A DNA stretch of 64,000 bases from Deferrisoma camini S3R1 (GCF_000526155.1 NZ_JAFN01000001.1:3288264-3352263), one strand, 5' to 3'; counted from the stretch's first letter, positions 16,011-25,729 are shown. Numbers and translations are program-made. Notes: a model not told the origin generated them from the letters alone.

Positions 16011-18743
16011 TCACACCCTCTCGATGCGGGCCGCGAGCTTCTTGTAGTCCACCTGGCCGCTCACCGGGTCCCACGCCCGGTGACTCACGGCGTTCACCAG
16101 CCACCGGTTTTTCCGGGGATCGGCGCTGTCGGCCACGGAAAGGTTCCACGGGCTGAACACGAGCCCCGGCGGCACCTCGGTTCGGGCCGGCCGCACCAGG
16201 CTCTCCACCCCCACCGACACCCGGGCCTCGTAGGAGCCCCGACGGGTCACCACCCGCACCCGGTCGCCGTCCTCCAGCCCGAACCGCTCGGCGTCCTCGG
16301 GGCTGAGCTCCACGTACTGCTCGGGCACCAGCTTCAGGGTCGTCGGCCCCCGGATCGTCTTCGCCGTGTGGAAGTGCTCGTACACGATGCCGAGCGAGAG
16401 CCAGAAGGGGTACAGGTCCTTCTTCTTGTGGTCCTCCAGGGCCAGGGTCCGGTCGTGATACGCGTCCAGATCGGGCAGTTCCGGGGTGAGGCCCGCGTCC
16501 CGAGCCTGGACCAGCAGGTTCTTGATCCCCTTCTTCTTGGCCTCGGCCAGGTTGTCGATCAGGAACGGTCCGGCGCCGGGCAGGTCCCGATAGCCGTAGC
16601 GCATGAGCTGCCCGGTGATCTCCTTGAGACGGGAGTAGTCCTGCTCGCACAGCTTCATCCGGGCCTTGCCGTCCTTGTGGCGGAAGGCGCCGTAAGGCTT
16701 GCCGGCCCAGCCCTCCTGGCCCAGGTACCGGCGGGGTACCCCGCCCTTGCGGGCCAGCTCCACGGTGGGTGCCGGCCACTGCACGCCCCGGAGCCTCCGG
16801 AGCTGATCGTAGAGGCTGACCCCGTCCTGCCGCTCTACCTCGAGCATGCCGCTGACATCGGCGTCGGAGCCCTTGCTCGCGGCCACGATGTCCCGGAACA
16901 CGTCCTCGGGATCGTAGGCCATGAGCCCGTTGCCCAAGGGGATCTTCTTCTCGTAGGGGAAGATCCGGTCCGCGTCGAGACCCAGCTTCCGGGCCAGGGC
17001 CTTGCCCTTGTCGATGGCCATGTCCATGTCGGGCCGGCAGTTGGGCGGCGGGTTGGACGTGCCGTCGCAGACGTAGATGCGCCGCTCCGACTGGATGTAG
17101 GTGCCACCGGCCCACTCGCCCCAGGTGGCGGCCGGGAACACCACGTCGGCGTAAAGCAGGTTGGGTGCGTGGCGGTAGATGTCCTGGACCACGCAGAACA
17201 TCTTGGTCATGGCGGGCCGAACCAGGGTCTCCACGTCGGGAAGGTGGACGTGGGTGGTGTACATCCAGAACATGGCCAGCAGATCACCCTTCAGCGCCCG
17301 CTCCATCATGCCGATGACCATGCCCGGGTTCTGGAGAAGCGCGGTCTGGGCCAGCCGCTCCCGGGGCACGCGCCAGGCGTCGGCGATGTGGTTTCGCCAC
17401 TGCTCGTTCTTCAGCGGCTGGTTGAACGGCAGCCGCCCGGTGAGCCCGCCCATGAGCCGCTCGCTCATGGCGTTGGGCTGGCCGGTCTGGGAGTGGGTGC
17501 CGCATCCGGGCCGGCCGACGTTGCCCGTGAGCAGGTGCAGGTTGATGATGCTGATCGTGTTGTGCTGGCCGTGGAGCATCTGGTTGTACCCGATGCCCCA
17601 GAACGAGAGCACCCCGCCCCGGCCCCGCTGCCGGCCCTTGACGGTGGCCGCGGCCCACTCCTTGGCCACCTGCTCGATGAACCCCACGGTGACCCGGCCG
17701 TTCTCGAACACCCGCTGCCGCTCCACCACCTGCTGGGGCGAGTAGCGCTCCTTCACGCCCGTGACGTACTCGCGCCAGCCGTTCACGTTCTCGTCGAGCC
17801 ACTTCTCGGGCATGAGGGCCTGGGGGTAGCGGGTGAGCAGCACGTGGGCGATGGCGTTCTGGTAGCTGATGTCGCCGTTGAGGGTCTGGAGGTGGTAGCT
17901 GTTCCTGGGGTCGATGGACTCCAGCCCGATCACCGTTCCGGTCTTCCTCGGATCGGCCACCAGCGTGGGGATGCCCGTGCGCTTCTTGTAGTCGGCCACC
18001 CGCCAGAACAGGATCGGGTGGGCCTCCCGGGCGTTGTGGCCCCAGAAGCAGATGAAGTCCGCGTGCTCGATGTCTTCGTAGCTCGTGGGCGGGGCGTCCG
18101 AGCCGTAGGAGTGGAAGTACCCGGTCACGGCCGAGGTCATGCACATGCGGGCGTTGGCCTCGATGGAGTTGGACCCGATCACCCCCTTCATCAGGACGTT
18201 CTCGATCCACTGGGCCTCCATGGTGAGCTGGCCCGAGCCGTTGAGGCCCACGGCATTTCCGCCCTTGGCCTTGACGATCTCGGCGATCTTCTCGGCCACC
18301 AGCTCCTCGGCCTCCTCGTAGGGCATCTCCGTGAACACGCTGTCGTCGAACCGGCCCTTGGTGCTGGACACGTGATCCCGCAGGGGATCGGTCATGTCCT
18401 TTCGCACCAGCACCTTGGTGAGCCGGTCCCGGTAGATGGGCTCGTGGGCGTTCAGGCCCTTGATGCACTGGATCCCCCGGTTGGTCGGGTGCTTCTTGTC
18501 GGGCACCATGCCCACCACCTTGCCGTCCTGGACCTTGATCAGGGTGCCGCAGCCCACCCCGCAGTAGGGGCAGGCCGACTGGAGCAGCCTCACCCCGGCC
18601 GGGGGCTTCGCAGGGGCTGCGTGGGCCGCCTCGATCAGCTCCAACGGGGCCAGCTTGGACGCGGCGCACACGACGCCGGCTCCGGCGGCCATCTTGAGGA
18701 ACTCCCTTCGGTCGAAGTGCACGGGTCCGCGACGGCGTTGCAT
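16011..18743 (-). CDS. NapA-like Tat-exported molybdopterin oxidoreductase (probable nitrate reductase)
   Basis: 910 residues. A Tat signal (DRREFLKMAAG) is followed by a 4Fe-4S motif C58, C61, C65, C93 with spacing CX2CX3CX27C, then IKG, so the lysine after the last cysteine seen in Nap/Fdh enzymes is present. The likely Mo ligand is C201 in NARMCMTSAV, close to the NapA pattern NARHCMASAV. Further blocks FWGHNAREAHP, GNVGRPGCGTHSQTGQPN and a C-terminal molybdopterin-binding domain are typical. Length exceeds NapA of about 830. Genes for NapG- and NapH-like partners follow, but no NapB. Nitrate is the best guess at substrate; a related oxyanion cannot be excluded. SD AAGGAG precedes the start. 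Confidence 0.85.
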   Translation of the reverse strand: MQRRRGPVHFDRREFLKMAAGAGVVCAASKLAPLELIEAAHAAPAKPPAGVRLLQSACPYCGVGCGTLIKVQDGKVVGMVPDKKHPTNRGIQCIKGLNAHEPIYRDRLTKVLVRKDMTDPLRDHVSSTKGRFDDSVFTEMPYEEAEELVAEKIAEIVKAKGGNAVGLNGSGQLTMEAQWIENVLMKGVIGSNSIEANARMCMTSAVTGYFHSYGSDAPPTSYEDIEHADFICFWGHNAREAHPILFWRVADYKKRTGIPTLVADPRKTGTVIGLESIDPRNSYHLQTLNGDISYQNAIAHVLLTRYPQALMPEKWLDENVNGWREYVTGVKERYSPQQVVERQRVFENGRVTVGFIEQVAKEWAAATVKGRQRGRGGVLSFWGIGYNQMLHGQHNTISIINLHLLTGNVGRPGCGTHSQTGQPNAMSERLMGGLTGRLPFNQPLKNEQWRNHIADAWRVPRERLAQTALLQNPGMVIGMMERALKGDLLAMFWMYTTHVHLPDVETLVRPAMTKMFCVVQDIYRHAPNLLYADVVFPAATWGEWAGGTYIQSERRIYVCDGTSNPPPNCRPDMDMAIDKGKALARKLGLDADRIFPYEKKIPLGNGLMAYDPEDVFRDIVAASKGSDADVSGMLEVERQDGVSLYDQLRRLRGVQWPAPTVELARKGGVPRRYLGQEGWAGKPYGAFRHKDGKARMKLCEQDYSRLKEITGQLMRYGYRDLPGAGPFLIDNLAEAKKKGIKNLLVQARDAGLTPELPDLDAYHDRTLALEDHKKKDLYPFWLSLGIVYEHFHTAKTIRGPTTLKLVPEQYVELSPEDAERFGLEDGDRVRVVTRRGSYEARVSVGVESLVRPARTEVPPGLVFSPWNLSVADSADPRKNRWLVNAVSHRAWDPVSGQVDYKKLAARIERV

Positions 18744-18761
18744 GGGTCTTCTCCTTACGAG

Positions 18762-18793
18762 GCTGGAAGGCTGGAACGCTGGAACGCTCGAAG
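18762..18793 (-). repeat. Octamer tandem array (four units) upstream of the NapA-like gene
   Basis: Four consecutive 8-base units GCTGGAAG, GCTGGAAC, GCTGGAAC, GCTCGAAG in the 84 bases between the decaheme cytochrome and NapA-like genes. The same period-8 family (GCTRGRNN) appears at 40686-40718, 46036-46053 and 47777-47812. Confidence 0.75.
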
Positions 18794-18827
18794 GCCGTTC
18801 ATTCGTTCGATCTCCGGGTTCCCCCGC

Positions 18828-21638
18828 TCACCGGGCCGGGGCCGCGGCCAGCACGCTGCGCTCGGCCGGAAGGGTCATGGGCGAGGGTGCCGCCCGGGAC
18901 CAGTGGCGGATGTAGGCCACGAGGTCGTCGATCTCGTCCATGGTCAGGTCCACCAGGCCGTTGAACCCGCGGCCGAAGGGGCGCATGGCCGTGCCTGCGC
19001 GGCCCTTCACGATGGTGGCCTGGAGGAACCCGTCCGTGGCCGCGGCCAGGAAGCCTTCGTTGTTGAGCGCGGGCGCCCACGAGGAGAGCTTGGGCTCGTC
19101 GATCTCGGCCTTTCCGTTGATCCCGTGGCAGCCCGCGCAGTTGGCCTCGTAGAGCCTTTGGCCCCGGGCCAGGTCCCAGGGGATCACGAACCGGTGGGGG
19201 GTGTCCCCCGGGGGCCGGGCGTGCTCCAGGGAGCGCAGGTAGGCCACGATGTCGTTGATCTGGTCGCTGGTGAGATCCAGGATGGACTGGGGCCCCTTCT
19301 TGACCGGCCGCATCTCGGTGCCGTCGCGGCCCATGGCCATGGTGGCCATGAGAAACCCGTCGGACGCGCTCCGGAGGAACGAGAGGTTGGCCAGGGCCGG
19401 GCCGCTCGCCCCCTCCCCGGCCTCGCCGTGGCACTGGGAGCACGACTGCCGGTACCAGATCTCCCCCAGCTGGGGCACGCCGTGGGGGGAGTGCTTCACC
19501 GAGACCCGCGGCCGGTCCTGGAACGTGCGCAGGTAGGCCACGATGTCACGCATCTGCCGGTCCGTGAGCTCGCCGATCCCCTGCTCGGCCCGGGCGAACC
19601 CCAGCATCTGGGTACCCACCTTGCCGTTGCGGATCCACTCGAGAATCATGCCGTCTGTGGCCGAGGCCAGGAACACCGGGTTGTTGAGCTGGGGGCCCAC
19701 CCCCCCCTCGGCCGCCTCGCCGTGGCACTTGCTGCAGTTGTCCCGGTAGAGGGCCCGGCCCACCCATGGGTCGCCACGCCCGGCCCCCGCGGGCACGCTT
19801 CGGCTGGGCTCGGTCTGCCACGAGCGGATGAAGCGGATGATCGACGCCACGTCCTCGCTCGACAGATGGCGCCAGGCGGGCATGCCGGTACCGGGCCGGC
19901 CGGACACGATGGTGGTGTACAGGTAGTCGTTCCCCACCAGGGCAAGGAACTCCTGGGTGGCCAGGGACACCGCCAGATCCCCCATGCCGTCGAGGCCGTG
20001 GCAGGTGCGGCAGTTGGTCCGGTACAGGATCCGGCCGATGCGCTCGGAGGCCCGGGGGTCACCGGCCTCCAGGAGCGAGAGCACCGCAGCCCGGTCGCTG
20101 CGCCTCGGCTGCCAGGTGCGCAGGAACGCCAGCAGGTCCGAGACCTCCTGCTCGGTGAGCCGCCGCCAGCCCGGCATGGCCGTGTTCTCCCGGCCGTCCA
20201 GGATGGTGGCGGCCAGGAACGCGTCCGAGGCCGCGGCCAGGAACCCCGGGGAGTTGAGGGATGCGCCGATCCCCCCCTCGCCCCGGCGGCCGTGGCATGC
20301 CGCGCAGTTGCGACGGAACAGGATCCGCCCGGACCGGGGGTCCCCCTTGGCCGCTGCGATGCGGGCCCGGTCGGGTCCGGGGATCTGCCACGAGCGGATG
20401 TAGGCCACCACCCGGTCCACCTCCTCGGGCAGCAGCCCCCCGCCCTCCGCATCGCCCCAGGCGAGCATGGTGGTGCCGGGCCGGCCGTTTTTCACGATGG
20501 TGGCCAGGTAGTGGTCGCTGGCCACGGCCAGGGTGTCCGGGTTGTTCAGCGAAGGCACCATCAGGTCCAGCGGGCGGTCCGCGGCCTGGGCCAGGAGGGG
20601 GTCCCGCACGGTGCTGCCCTGCCCGTCCCGGCCGTGGCAGGCCGAGCAGAACATGCGGTACAGCCGCTTGCCGTCCAGGGGTTCGCCGTCTCCCCGGGGC
20701 GGCGGCGGGGTGTACGAGGCCGGGGCAGCCTTCTCCCGCAGGCTCAGCATGTAGTTGGTGAGGTCCTCGGCCTGGCGGTCGGTGAGGCCCAGGTCGGGCA
20801 TCAGGGTGTTGGGGCTCACGGCGGCCGGCCGCTTGAAGTGCTCGAACAGCCATTGGCGGACCGTGCGCTCCCCCTGGACGTGCGAGAAGTCGAACCCCTC
20901 GGGCCCCTTGTCGCCCACATGGGTGATGTCGGGCCCCAGCGACCCGCCTCGGTTCCGGTACTTGTGGCAGCCCAGGCAGCCGTACTCCACCACCAGACGC
21001 TTTCCGCGGGCGACCGAGGCGCTTCCGGGGAGGGCCGCGTCCAGCTCATCGGTCGTGATCGGCCGGGGCGGCACGCCCGCCACGTACTGGATCGCCTCGA
21101 CGCCGTAGAGGTCGTTCTCGTGGTGGCACCGGCCGCAGTTGGTGTACACGAGCTCGCCCGTGCGCAGGGGCTCGGGCCAGTACCGGGTCTGACCGTGGGC
21201 GTCGGCCTTCTCCAGGGCGCGGCCCTGGCCGTCGTGGCACACCGTGCAGCCGAACCGTCCGAGGGGGTGGGTCTTCAGCCAGTCGCCGCTGTGGGCCCGC
21301 AGGGGCGGGTCTGCGTCGGCCAGGCTGGGGTTGTCCACGCCGGCGTGGCAGGTGACGCACCGGTCCAGCCGGCCCAGCTCGGGCAGCACCACCTGCTGCA
21401 CCTCCACCCGGATCCGCTCGGCCGCGGCCCGGGCTCGGTCGTCCGCGGCCCGGGCCAGCACGGCCTCCTTGTAAGCCCGCTGGTAGCCGCGCCACTCCAG
21501 CCCCAGGTTCTCCCGGACCGCGGCCACCGCCATCAGGCCCAGGGCCGCAAGCGAGCTCGCCAGCAGCGCGAGCTTCCACCGGCGCGAGGAGGGGAAGGCA
21601 CCCTTCGGGGGGGACGTGTCGGCTCGATCGTTGCCCAT
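18828..21638 (-). CDS. Membrane-anchored decaheme cytochrome c
   Basis: 936 residues with a single N-terminal membrane helix (LALLASSLAALGLMAVAAV) and ten CXXCH haem motifs. The first four (CVTCH, CTVCH, CGRCH, CLGCH) lie in the N-terminal 270 residues; then six successive class I cytochrome c-like domains each carry one CxxCHG and an axial Met-containing loop (GxxMPxW or GTxMRPxxxG). It follows cytochrome b by 7 bases, so it probably takes electrons from the b/Rieske complex and passes them along a haem chain. It may stand in for NapB/NapC. The repeated domains look like products of internal duplication. Confidence 0.88.
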   Translation of the reverse strand: MGNDRADTSPPKGAFPSSRRWKLALLASSLAALGLMAVAAVRENLGLEWRGYQRAYKEAVLARAADDRARAAAERIRVEVQQVVLPELGRLDRCVTCHAGVDNPSLADADPPLRAHSGDWLKTHPLGRFGCTVCHDGQGRALEKADAHGQTRYWPEPLRTGELVYTNCGRCHHENDLYGVEAIQYVAGVPPRPITTDELDAALPGSASVARGKRLVVEYGCLGCHKYRNRGGSLGPDITHVGDKGPEGFDFSHVQGERTVRQWLFEHFKRPAAVSPNTLMPDLGLTDRQAEDLTNYMLSLREKAAPASYTPPPPRGDGEPLDGKRLYRMFCSACHGRDGQGSTVRDPLLAQAADRPLDLMVPSLNNPDTLAVASDHYLATIVKNGRPGTTMLAWGDAEGGGLLPEEVDRVVAYIRSWQIPGPDRARIAAAKGDPRSGRILFRRNCAACHGRRGEGGIGASLNSPGFLAAASDAFLAATILDGRENTAMPGWRRLTEQEVSDLLAFLRTWQPRRSDRAAVLSLLEAGDPRASERIGRILYRTNCRTCHGLDGMGDLAVSLATQEFLALVGNDYLYTTIVSGRPGTGMPAWRHLSSEDVASIIRFIRSWQTEPSRSVPAGAGRGDPWVGRALYRDNCSKCHGEAAEGGVGPQLNNPVFLASATDGMILEWIRNGKVGTQMLGFARAEQGIGELTDRQMRDIVAYLRTFQDRPRVSVKHSPHGVPQLGEIWYRQSCSQCHGEAGEGASGPALANLSFLRSASDGFLMATMAMGRDGTEMRPVKKGPQSILDLTSDQINDIVAYLRSLEHARPPGDTPHRFVIPWDLARGQRLYEANCAGCHGINGKAEIDEPKLSSWAPALNNEGFLAAATDGFLQATIVKGRAGTAMRPFGRGFNGLVDLTMDEIDDLVAYIRHWSRAAPSPMTLPAERSVLAAAPAR

Positions 21639-21645
21639 GATCCAC

Positions 21646-23226
21646 CTAGTGTGTCGGCCACAGCGTGGGCCACCAGTAGAACACCCAGTTGGGCCCCCGG
21701 AACCAGACCGCGATGATGGTCAGCACCAGGAAACCGGCCAGGAAGCAGGTGAACAAACCGACGGCGCCCAGCCGGGTTGATCCGGTGCGGTGCGCCACCA
21801 GCAGGGACCAGAGCATGTACACGGCCGTGAGCACGGTGCCGGGGTTGAACAGGATCACGGCAATCTGGGGGATGTCGGGGAACCAGTTGCGGAGCCACCC
21901 GAACGCGATGGCGAACGTCTCGAGCCCCAGCACCGCGGTCAGGCCGAACGCGGCCGACACCAGGGCGATGCGCTTCTCCCGGGCGCTCCCCCCGAACCAC
22001 CGGCCCGACACGGTCTGCTCCCGGTCGAGGTACGGCACCAGGGCGAGCCCCAGGAGCGCCACCGTGGGGATGCCGATGCCCCCCATGAACGCCGAGTACG
22101 ACACGAGCTCCTGGAGGCCCAGAAAGTACCAGGGCGCCTTGGCCGGGTTTTCGGGCACCAGGGGGTTGGCCGGCTCTTTCAGGGGCGCATCCTGGAGGAA
22201 GGCCCAGGCCAGCAGGAACACCACCGTGACCATGAGGACCGTGGCCTCGGCATAGAACAGGTGGGGCCAGGAGGGGAGGGTGTTCTCCGGGCCGCGGCCC
22301 ACGGCCGGGCTCTTGCCCCGCACCAGCGCCATGAGCCCGTAGGTCTTCTTGGGCTCCTGGGTGAACACCGGCCGGCAGTCCTCGGGCGGGGGGCCGAGCA
22401 CGGCATCGGCGTCCGGCGGACGCGACAGCCCCCCGTCCTTCCGGATGCGCCAGAAGTGCACCCCGATGAACACGGCCGTGAGCAGGGGCAGCAGGATGCA
22501 GTGGATCATGTTGAACCGGATGAGGGCCTCGTCCCCGAGGACCCGGCCCCCCACCAGGGCGGCCTGCATGTACGCGCCCGGGTCGAAGTACCGGGTGATG
22601 CCCAGGGCGTCGGTCACCTCCCGGATCGAGGTGGCGATGTTGGTGCCGATCACCATGGCCCAGTACCCGAGCTGGTCCCACGGGAGCAGGTACCCGGTGT
22701 AGGACAGGGCCATGGTCAGCACCCACAGCAGGATCCCCAGGACCCAGTTGAACTGGCGGCCGCCCTTGTACGAGGCCGTGAAGAACACCCGGACCATGTG
22801 GAGGATCACCGAGGCCACCATCAGGTGGGCCGCCCACCGGTGCATGTTGCGGATGATCCGGCCCACCGGCACCATGAAGTGGATCTCCTTAATGGAGTCG
22901 TAGGCCAGGGCCGTGGTGGGCTTGTAGTAGAACATGAGCAGCACGCCCGTGACCGCGAGGATCACGAAGCTGAAAAACGCGATCAGCCCCAGTCCCAGGG
23001 TGAACGAGGGCCTCAGGCTCCACCGGTGGACCCGCGCGGAGTGGATATGGAGGAAGAAGTTTTGGGTCACGGCCTCGGACCGGGCCCGGTCGGTGACGGG
23101 CGGGCCGTGGCGCACCAGGCTGCGCTTCAGGGTCTGGGGCAGCGCCTTCAGGTTGGCCACCAACGCGGCCAGTCCGCCCGGGGGGGGCTCGTGGGCTTCG
23201 CCGGCGATCGGGTTGGGCTGGCTCAT
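21646..23226 (-). CDS. Cytochrome b subunit of a bc-type quinol oxidase complex
   Basis: 526 residues, with the cytochrome b6-like N-terminal half and subunit IV-like C-terminal half in one chain. Haem-ligand histidines occur in NMHRWAAHLMVASVILHMVRVF and the second pair in FNMIHCILLPLLTAVFIGVHFWRI. The Qo-site motif appears as APWYFLGLQEL, the PxWY form seen in b6f-like and many anaerobe complexes rather than PEWY. Around nine membrane helices. It lies between the Rieske and cytochrome c genes, forming a complete quinol:cytochrome c oxidoreductase cassette. Confidence 0.9.
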   Translation of the reverse strand: MSQPNPIAGEAHEPPPGGLAALVANLKALPQTLKRSLVRHGPPVTDRARSEAVTQNFFLHIHSARVHRWSLRPSFTLGLGLIAFFSFVILAVTGVLLMFYYKPTTALAYDSIKEIHFMVPVGRIIRNMHRWAAHLMVASVILHMVRVFFTASYKGGRQFNWVLGILLWVLTMALSYTGYLLPWDQLGYWAMVIGTNIATSIREVTDALGITRYFDPGAYMQAALVGGRVLGDEALIRFNMIHCILLPLLTAVFIGVHFWRIRKDGGLSRPPDADAVLGPPPEDCRPVFTQEPKKTYGLMALVRGKSPAVGRGPENTLPSWPHLFYAEATVLMVTVVFLLAWAFLQDAPLKEPANPLVPENPAKAPWYFLGLQELVSYSAFMGGIGIPTVALLGLALVPYLDREQTVSGRWFGGSAREKRIALVSAAFGLTAVLGLETFAIAFGWLRNWFPDIPQIAVILFNPGTVLTAVYMLWSLLVAHRTGSTRLGAVGLFTCFLAGFLVLTIIAVWFRGPNWVFYWWPTLWPTH

Positions 23227-23241
23227 GCCGTCATCCCCTTG

Positions 23242-23706
23242 TCATGCCTGAAAGTACGTGCCGGCTGACACGGTCCGGCTCTCGTCCACCTGGAGCTGGC
23301 CGTCGGGGGCCAGGGAGATCTCGTACCAGGGCAGGGGGCTCGGCGCCGGGCCCTGGAGGACCTTGCCGTCGGGGTCGAACCTCGATCCGTGGCAAGGGCA
23401 CACGAACCCCGGGGGGGCCTGGTTGACGATGCACCCCAGGTGCGTGCACACGGCCGAGATGGCCACGAACCCCTCGGGCCGGTGGAAGATGAACACGTTG
23501 CGGCCCTCGGGCCGGCGGACCTCCCCCACCCGGAAGTCGTTGGCCAGCCCGATCTTGTAGCGCCGGGAGGGTTCGGGAAACGCCCGGGGGAAGGCCAGGC
23601 TCAGCATCCCGCCCACCGAGGCCGCCACCGCCGCCAGAAAGCTGCCCAGGGCCGCCAGGCCCAGGAAGTCCCTTCGCTTGACCGGGGGATCCGTCGAGAC
23701 GCTCAT
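23242..23706 (-). CDS. Rieske 2Fe-2S protein
   Basis: 154 residues. Twin-arginine start ([15 protein letters not shown]) and one anchor helix, then the two cluster-binding motifs CTHLGC and CPCHGS. Start ATG 23706 overlaps the stop of the upstream FAD oxidoreductase (ATGA); the frame stays open to 25353 but that is a shadow of that gene. It should pass electrons from quinol in cytochrome b to the decaheme cytochrome. Confidence 0.92.
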   Translation of the reverse strand: MSVSTDPPVKRRDFLGLAALGSFLAAVAASVGGMLSLAFPRAFPEPSRRYKIGLANDFRVGEVRRPEGRNVFIFHRPEGFVAISAVCTHLGCIVNQAPPGFVCPCHGSRFDPDGKVLQGPAPSPLPWYEISLAPDGQLQVDESRTVSAGTYFQA

Positions 23707-25535
23707 GGCCACACCTCCTGGAACTCCACCCGCTCCATGGTGATCGCCGCGTTGGGGCACCGCTGGGCGCACAGGGCGCACCGGATGCACAGATCCTCGT
23801 CCTTGATGATGGCGCTCGCCTGCTCCCACCCCTCGCCGATCACCTCCCGGGCGAGGCGCTGCTGCTCGTCGTCCAGCTCCAGGTCCGCCAACGGCACGAG
23901 CTTGAGGCAGCCCATGGGGCACACGTCCGCGCACCCGCCGCACAGCACGCACCGCTCGCTGTCGAAGATCGGGTTCACCCCGCAGTCCAGGCACCGGCTC
24001 GCCTCGCGCCGGGCCAGGGCTTCGTCGTAGCCCCGCTCCACGAGGCGGCCCGGAGAGGAGAGCCGTTTTTGCACCTCCTCCAGGGGCACCGGGGTACGGG
24101 GGAGGGCCTCGTAGCCCGGTTCGCGCCGGAAGCCGGGCAGATCCCGGTGGCGCTCCAGGAGCCGGGGGGCGATCTCCCGGCCGGAGAGGTAGGCGTACAC
24201 GGACCGGGCGGCCCTTTTGCCGCTGGCCACCGCCGTGACGATGTTGGCCGCGCCCAGGGCGGCGTCGCCGGCCACGAACACGCCCTCGGCCGTGGTGGCC
24301 AGGGTGTCCTCGTCGATCTCCAGCAGGCCCCAGTCGGTGAACCGCACCCCGTGGCGCTCGGGATCCACAAAGTCCAGATCGGTGCGCTGGCCGATGGCCA
24401 GGATCACGGTGTCGCAGGGCTCCATCCGCTCGGACCCGGGGATCGGCTCCGGCCAGCGCCGGCCGCTCTCGTCCGGCGGGCCCAGCCGGTTCTCCACCAG
24501 GCGCACGCCGCGCACCCGGCCCTGCTCGTCCTTCTCGATGGCCACCGGGGTCACCAGGTACTGGAAGTTGACCCCCTCCTCCCGGGCCTCCTCCAGCTCC
24601 TCCTCGGTGACCGGCATCTCGTCCCGGGTGCGGCGGTACAGCACGTTCACCACGCTGTCCACCCCCACCCGCAGGGAGGACCGGGAGCAGTCCAGGGCCG
24701 TGAACCCGCCCCCGATCACCACCACCCGCTTCCCCAGGGGCGGGGGGGCGCCGAAGGCCACCTGCCGCAGGAACTCCACCCCGCCGAGCACCCCCTCGGC
24801 GTCCTCGCCGGGGATGCCCAGGCTCCGGGAGCGCTTGGCCCCCACGGCGATCACCACCGCGTCGAACTCCCGGAGCAGGTCGTCGAAGCCGACGTCCCGG
24901 CCCACCCGGACCCCGCAACGGATCTCCACCCCCAGGTCCTGGATGGCCCGGATCTCGGCGTCGAGCACCTCCCGGGGGAGCCGGAACGCCGGGATGCCAG
25001 TGTACATCATGCCGGCCGGCTTGGGCTCCATCTCCAGGACCACCGGCCGGGCGCCCATCAGGGCCAGGTCGTGGGCGCAGGCGAGCCCCGCGGGCCCCGC
25101 GCCGATGATCGCCACGCGCCGGCGCTCGGGGGGCGGCAGGGCCCCCTCGGCGCGGGCCCGGAACAGGTGGGCCAGTTCGTCCTGGTCGGCGTCTGGCGTT
25201 GCCGGTTCCTGGAAGTTCTCGGGGCGGGCCAGCGTGCGGTCCGGCGGGGCCTCGGTACCGAACCGCTCGGTCACGTAACGCTTCAGCGCCCGGATGGAGA
25301 TGGGCTCGTCCACTTTGCCCCGGCGGCAGGCCTCCTGGCAGGGCGCGCTGCACACCCGGCCGCAGACCGAGGCCAAGGGGTTGGGTCCCCGGGCGATCCG
25401 ATACGCTGTTTCATCCTCACCCGAGGCGATCGCCCGCACATACCCCCGCGCGTCCGTGTGCACGGGGCAGGCCGCCTGGCAGTTGATCAGCTCTTTCCAG
25501 TAGCGATCGTCCGGAACAGTGACGCGCAGGCCCAT
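23703..25535 (-). CDS. GltD-like FAD oxidoreductase with ferredoxin domain
   Basis: 610 residues. An N-terminal Fe-S region ([25 protein letters not shown]), two nucleotide-binding folds ([16 protein letters not shown] for FAD and [14 protein letters not shown] for NAD(P)H), [11 protein letters not shown], and a C-terminal ferredoxin with [15 protein letters not shown] and [13 protein letters not shown]. This is the glutamate synthase small-subunit family, here without a large subunit. As first gene of the operon it may connect NAD(P)H or ferredoxin to the quinone/b-complex. ATG 25535 is preferred because AGGGG lies 7 bases upstream; the longer frame to 25643 lacks homology. Confidence 0.85.
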   Translation of the reverse strand: MGLRVTVPDDRYWKELINCQAACPVHTDARGYVRAIASGEDETAYRIARGPNPLASVCGRVCSAPCQEACRRGKVDEPISIRALKRYVTERFGTEAPPDRTLARPENFQEPATPDADQDELAHLFRARAEGALPPPERRRVAIIGAGPAGLACAHDLALMGARPVVLEMEPKPAGMMYTGIPAFRLPREVLDAEIRAIQDLGVEIRCGVRVGRDVGFDDLLREFDAVVIAVGAKRSRSLGIPGEDAEGVLGGVEFLRQVAFGAPPPLGKRVVVIGGGFTALDCSRSSLRVGVDSVVNVLYRRTRDEMPVTEEELEEAREEGVNFQYLVTPVAIEKDEQGRVRGVRLVENRLGPPDESGRRWPEPIPGSERMEPCDTVILAIGQRTDLDFVDPERHGVRFTDWGLLEIDEDTLATTAEGVFVAGDAALGAANIVTAVASGKRAARSVYAYLSGREIAPRLLERHRDLPGFRREPGYEALPRTPVPLEEVQKRLSSPGRLVERGYDEALARREASRCLDCGVNPIFDSERCVLCGGCADVCPMGCLKLVPLADLELDDEQQRLAREVIGEGWEQASAIIKDEDLCIRCALCAQRCPNAAITMERVEFQEVWP

Positions 25536-25648
25536 CCAACCCCTCCGCGGATCAGGACGGGTGCTCGTTCCCGGCCGGCTCCGGGCGGTTGACCGGGTGG
25601 CCGAGAATGGCCGTGTTGAGAGCCGGTGAATCCACGCAAGCAAGAGTC

Positions 25649-25677
25649 ACTATTCCACGACTTGCCGACTCAGGCAA
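25649..25677 (-). promoter_or_regulatory. Putative promoter of the respiratory operon
   Basis: On the minus strand TTGCCT (25677-25672), 17 bases, then AATAGT (25654-25649), about 114 bases before the start. The -35 overlaps a small inverted repeat TTGCC-N6-GGCAA (25662-25677), a possible operator. Read by eye. Confidence 0.35.
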
Positions 25678-25715
25678 ACTAGAACTTGGTTTGGGGGATA
25701 AGAAAATGAAAAACC

Positions 25716-25729
25716 TTGACCCAGGTCAA
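25716..25729. promoter_or_regulatory. CRP/FNR-family palindrome between divergent respiratory genes
   Basis: TTGACCCAGGTCAA is a near-perfect palindrome (TTGAC-N4-GTCAA) of the FNR/DNR/HcpR type. It lies 181 bases from the start of the FAD oxidoreductase gene and 200 bases from the hemerythrin gene, so it could act on either side. Such sites respond to oxygen, NO or nitrogen oxides. It is a sequence match only. Confidence 0.55.

Noticed and set aside
16011-18743. Formate dehydrogenase as alternative for the NapA-like enzyme
   Set aside because: NapG- and NapH-type partners follow and the Mo-ligand region NARMCMTSAV is closest to NapA; there are no FdhB/FdhC-type genes. The choice is not absolute.
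15831-21716. A 1961-codon plus-strand open frame across the respiratory operon
   Set aside because: It is an antisense shadow of high-GC minus-strand genes with clear haem and Mo-enzyme motifs; its translation is His/Gly/Pro-rich with no domain.
23242-25353. A 703-residue Rieske protein
   Set aside because: Only the last 154 residues are Rieske; the rest is an out-of-frame reading of the FAD oxidoreductase.
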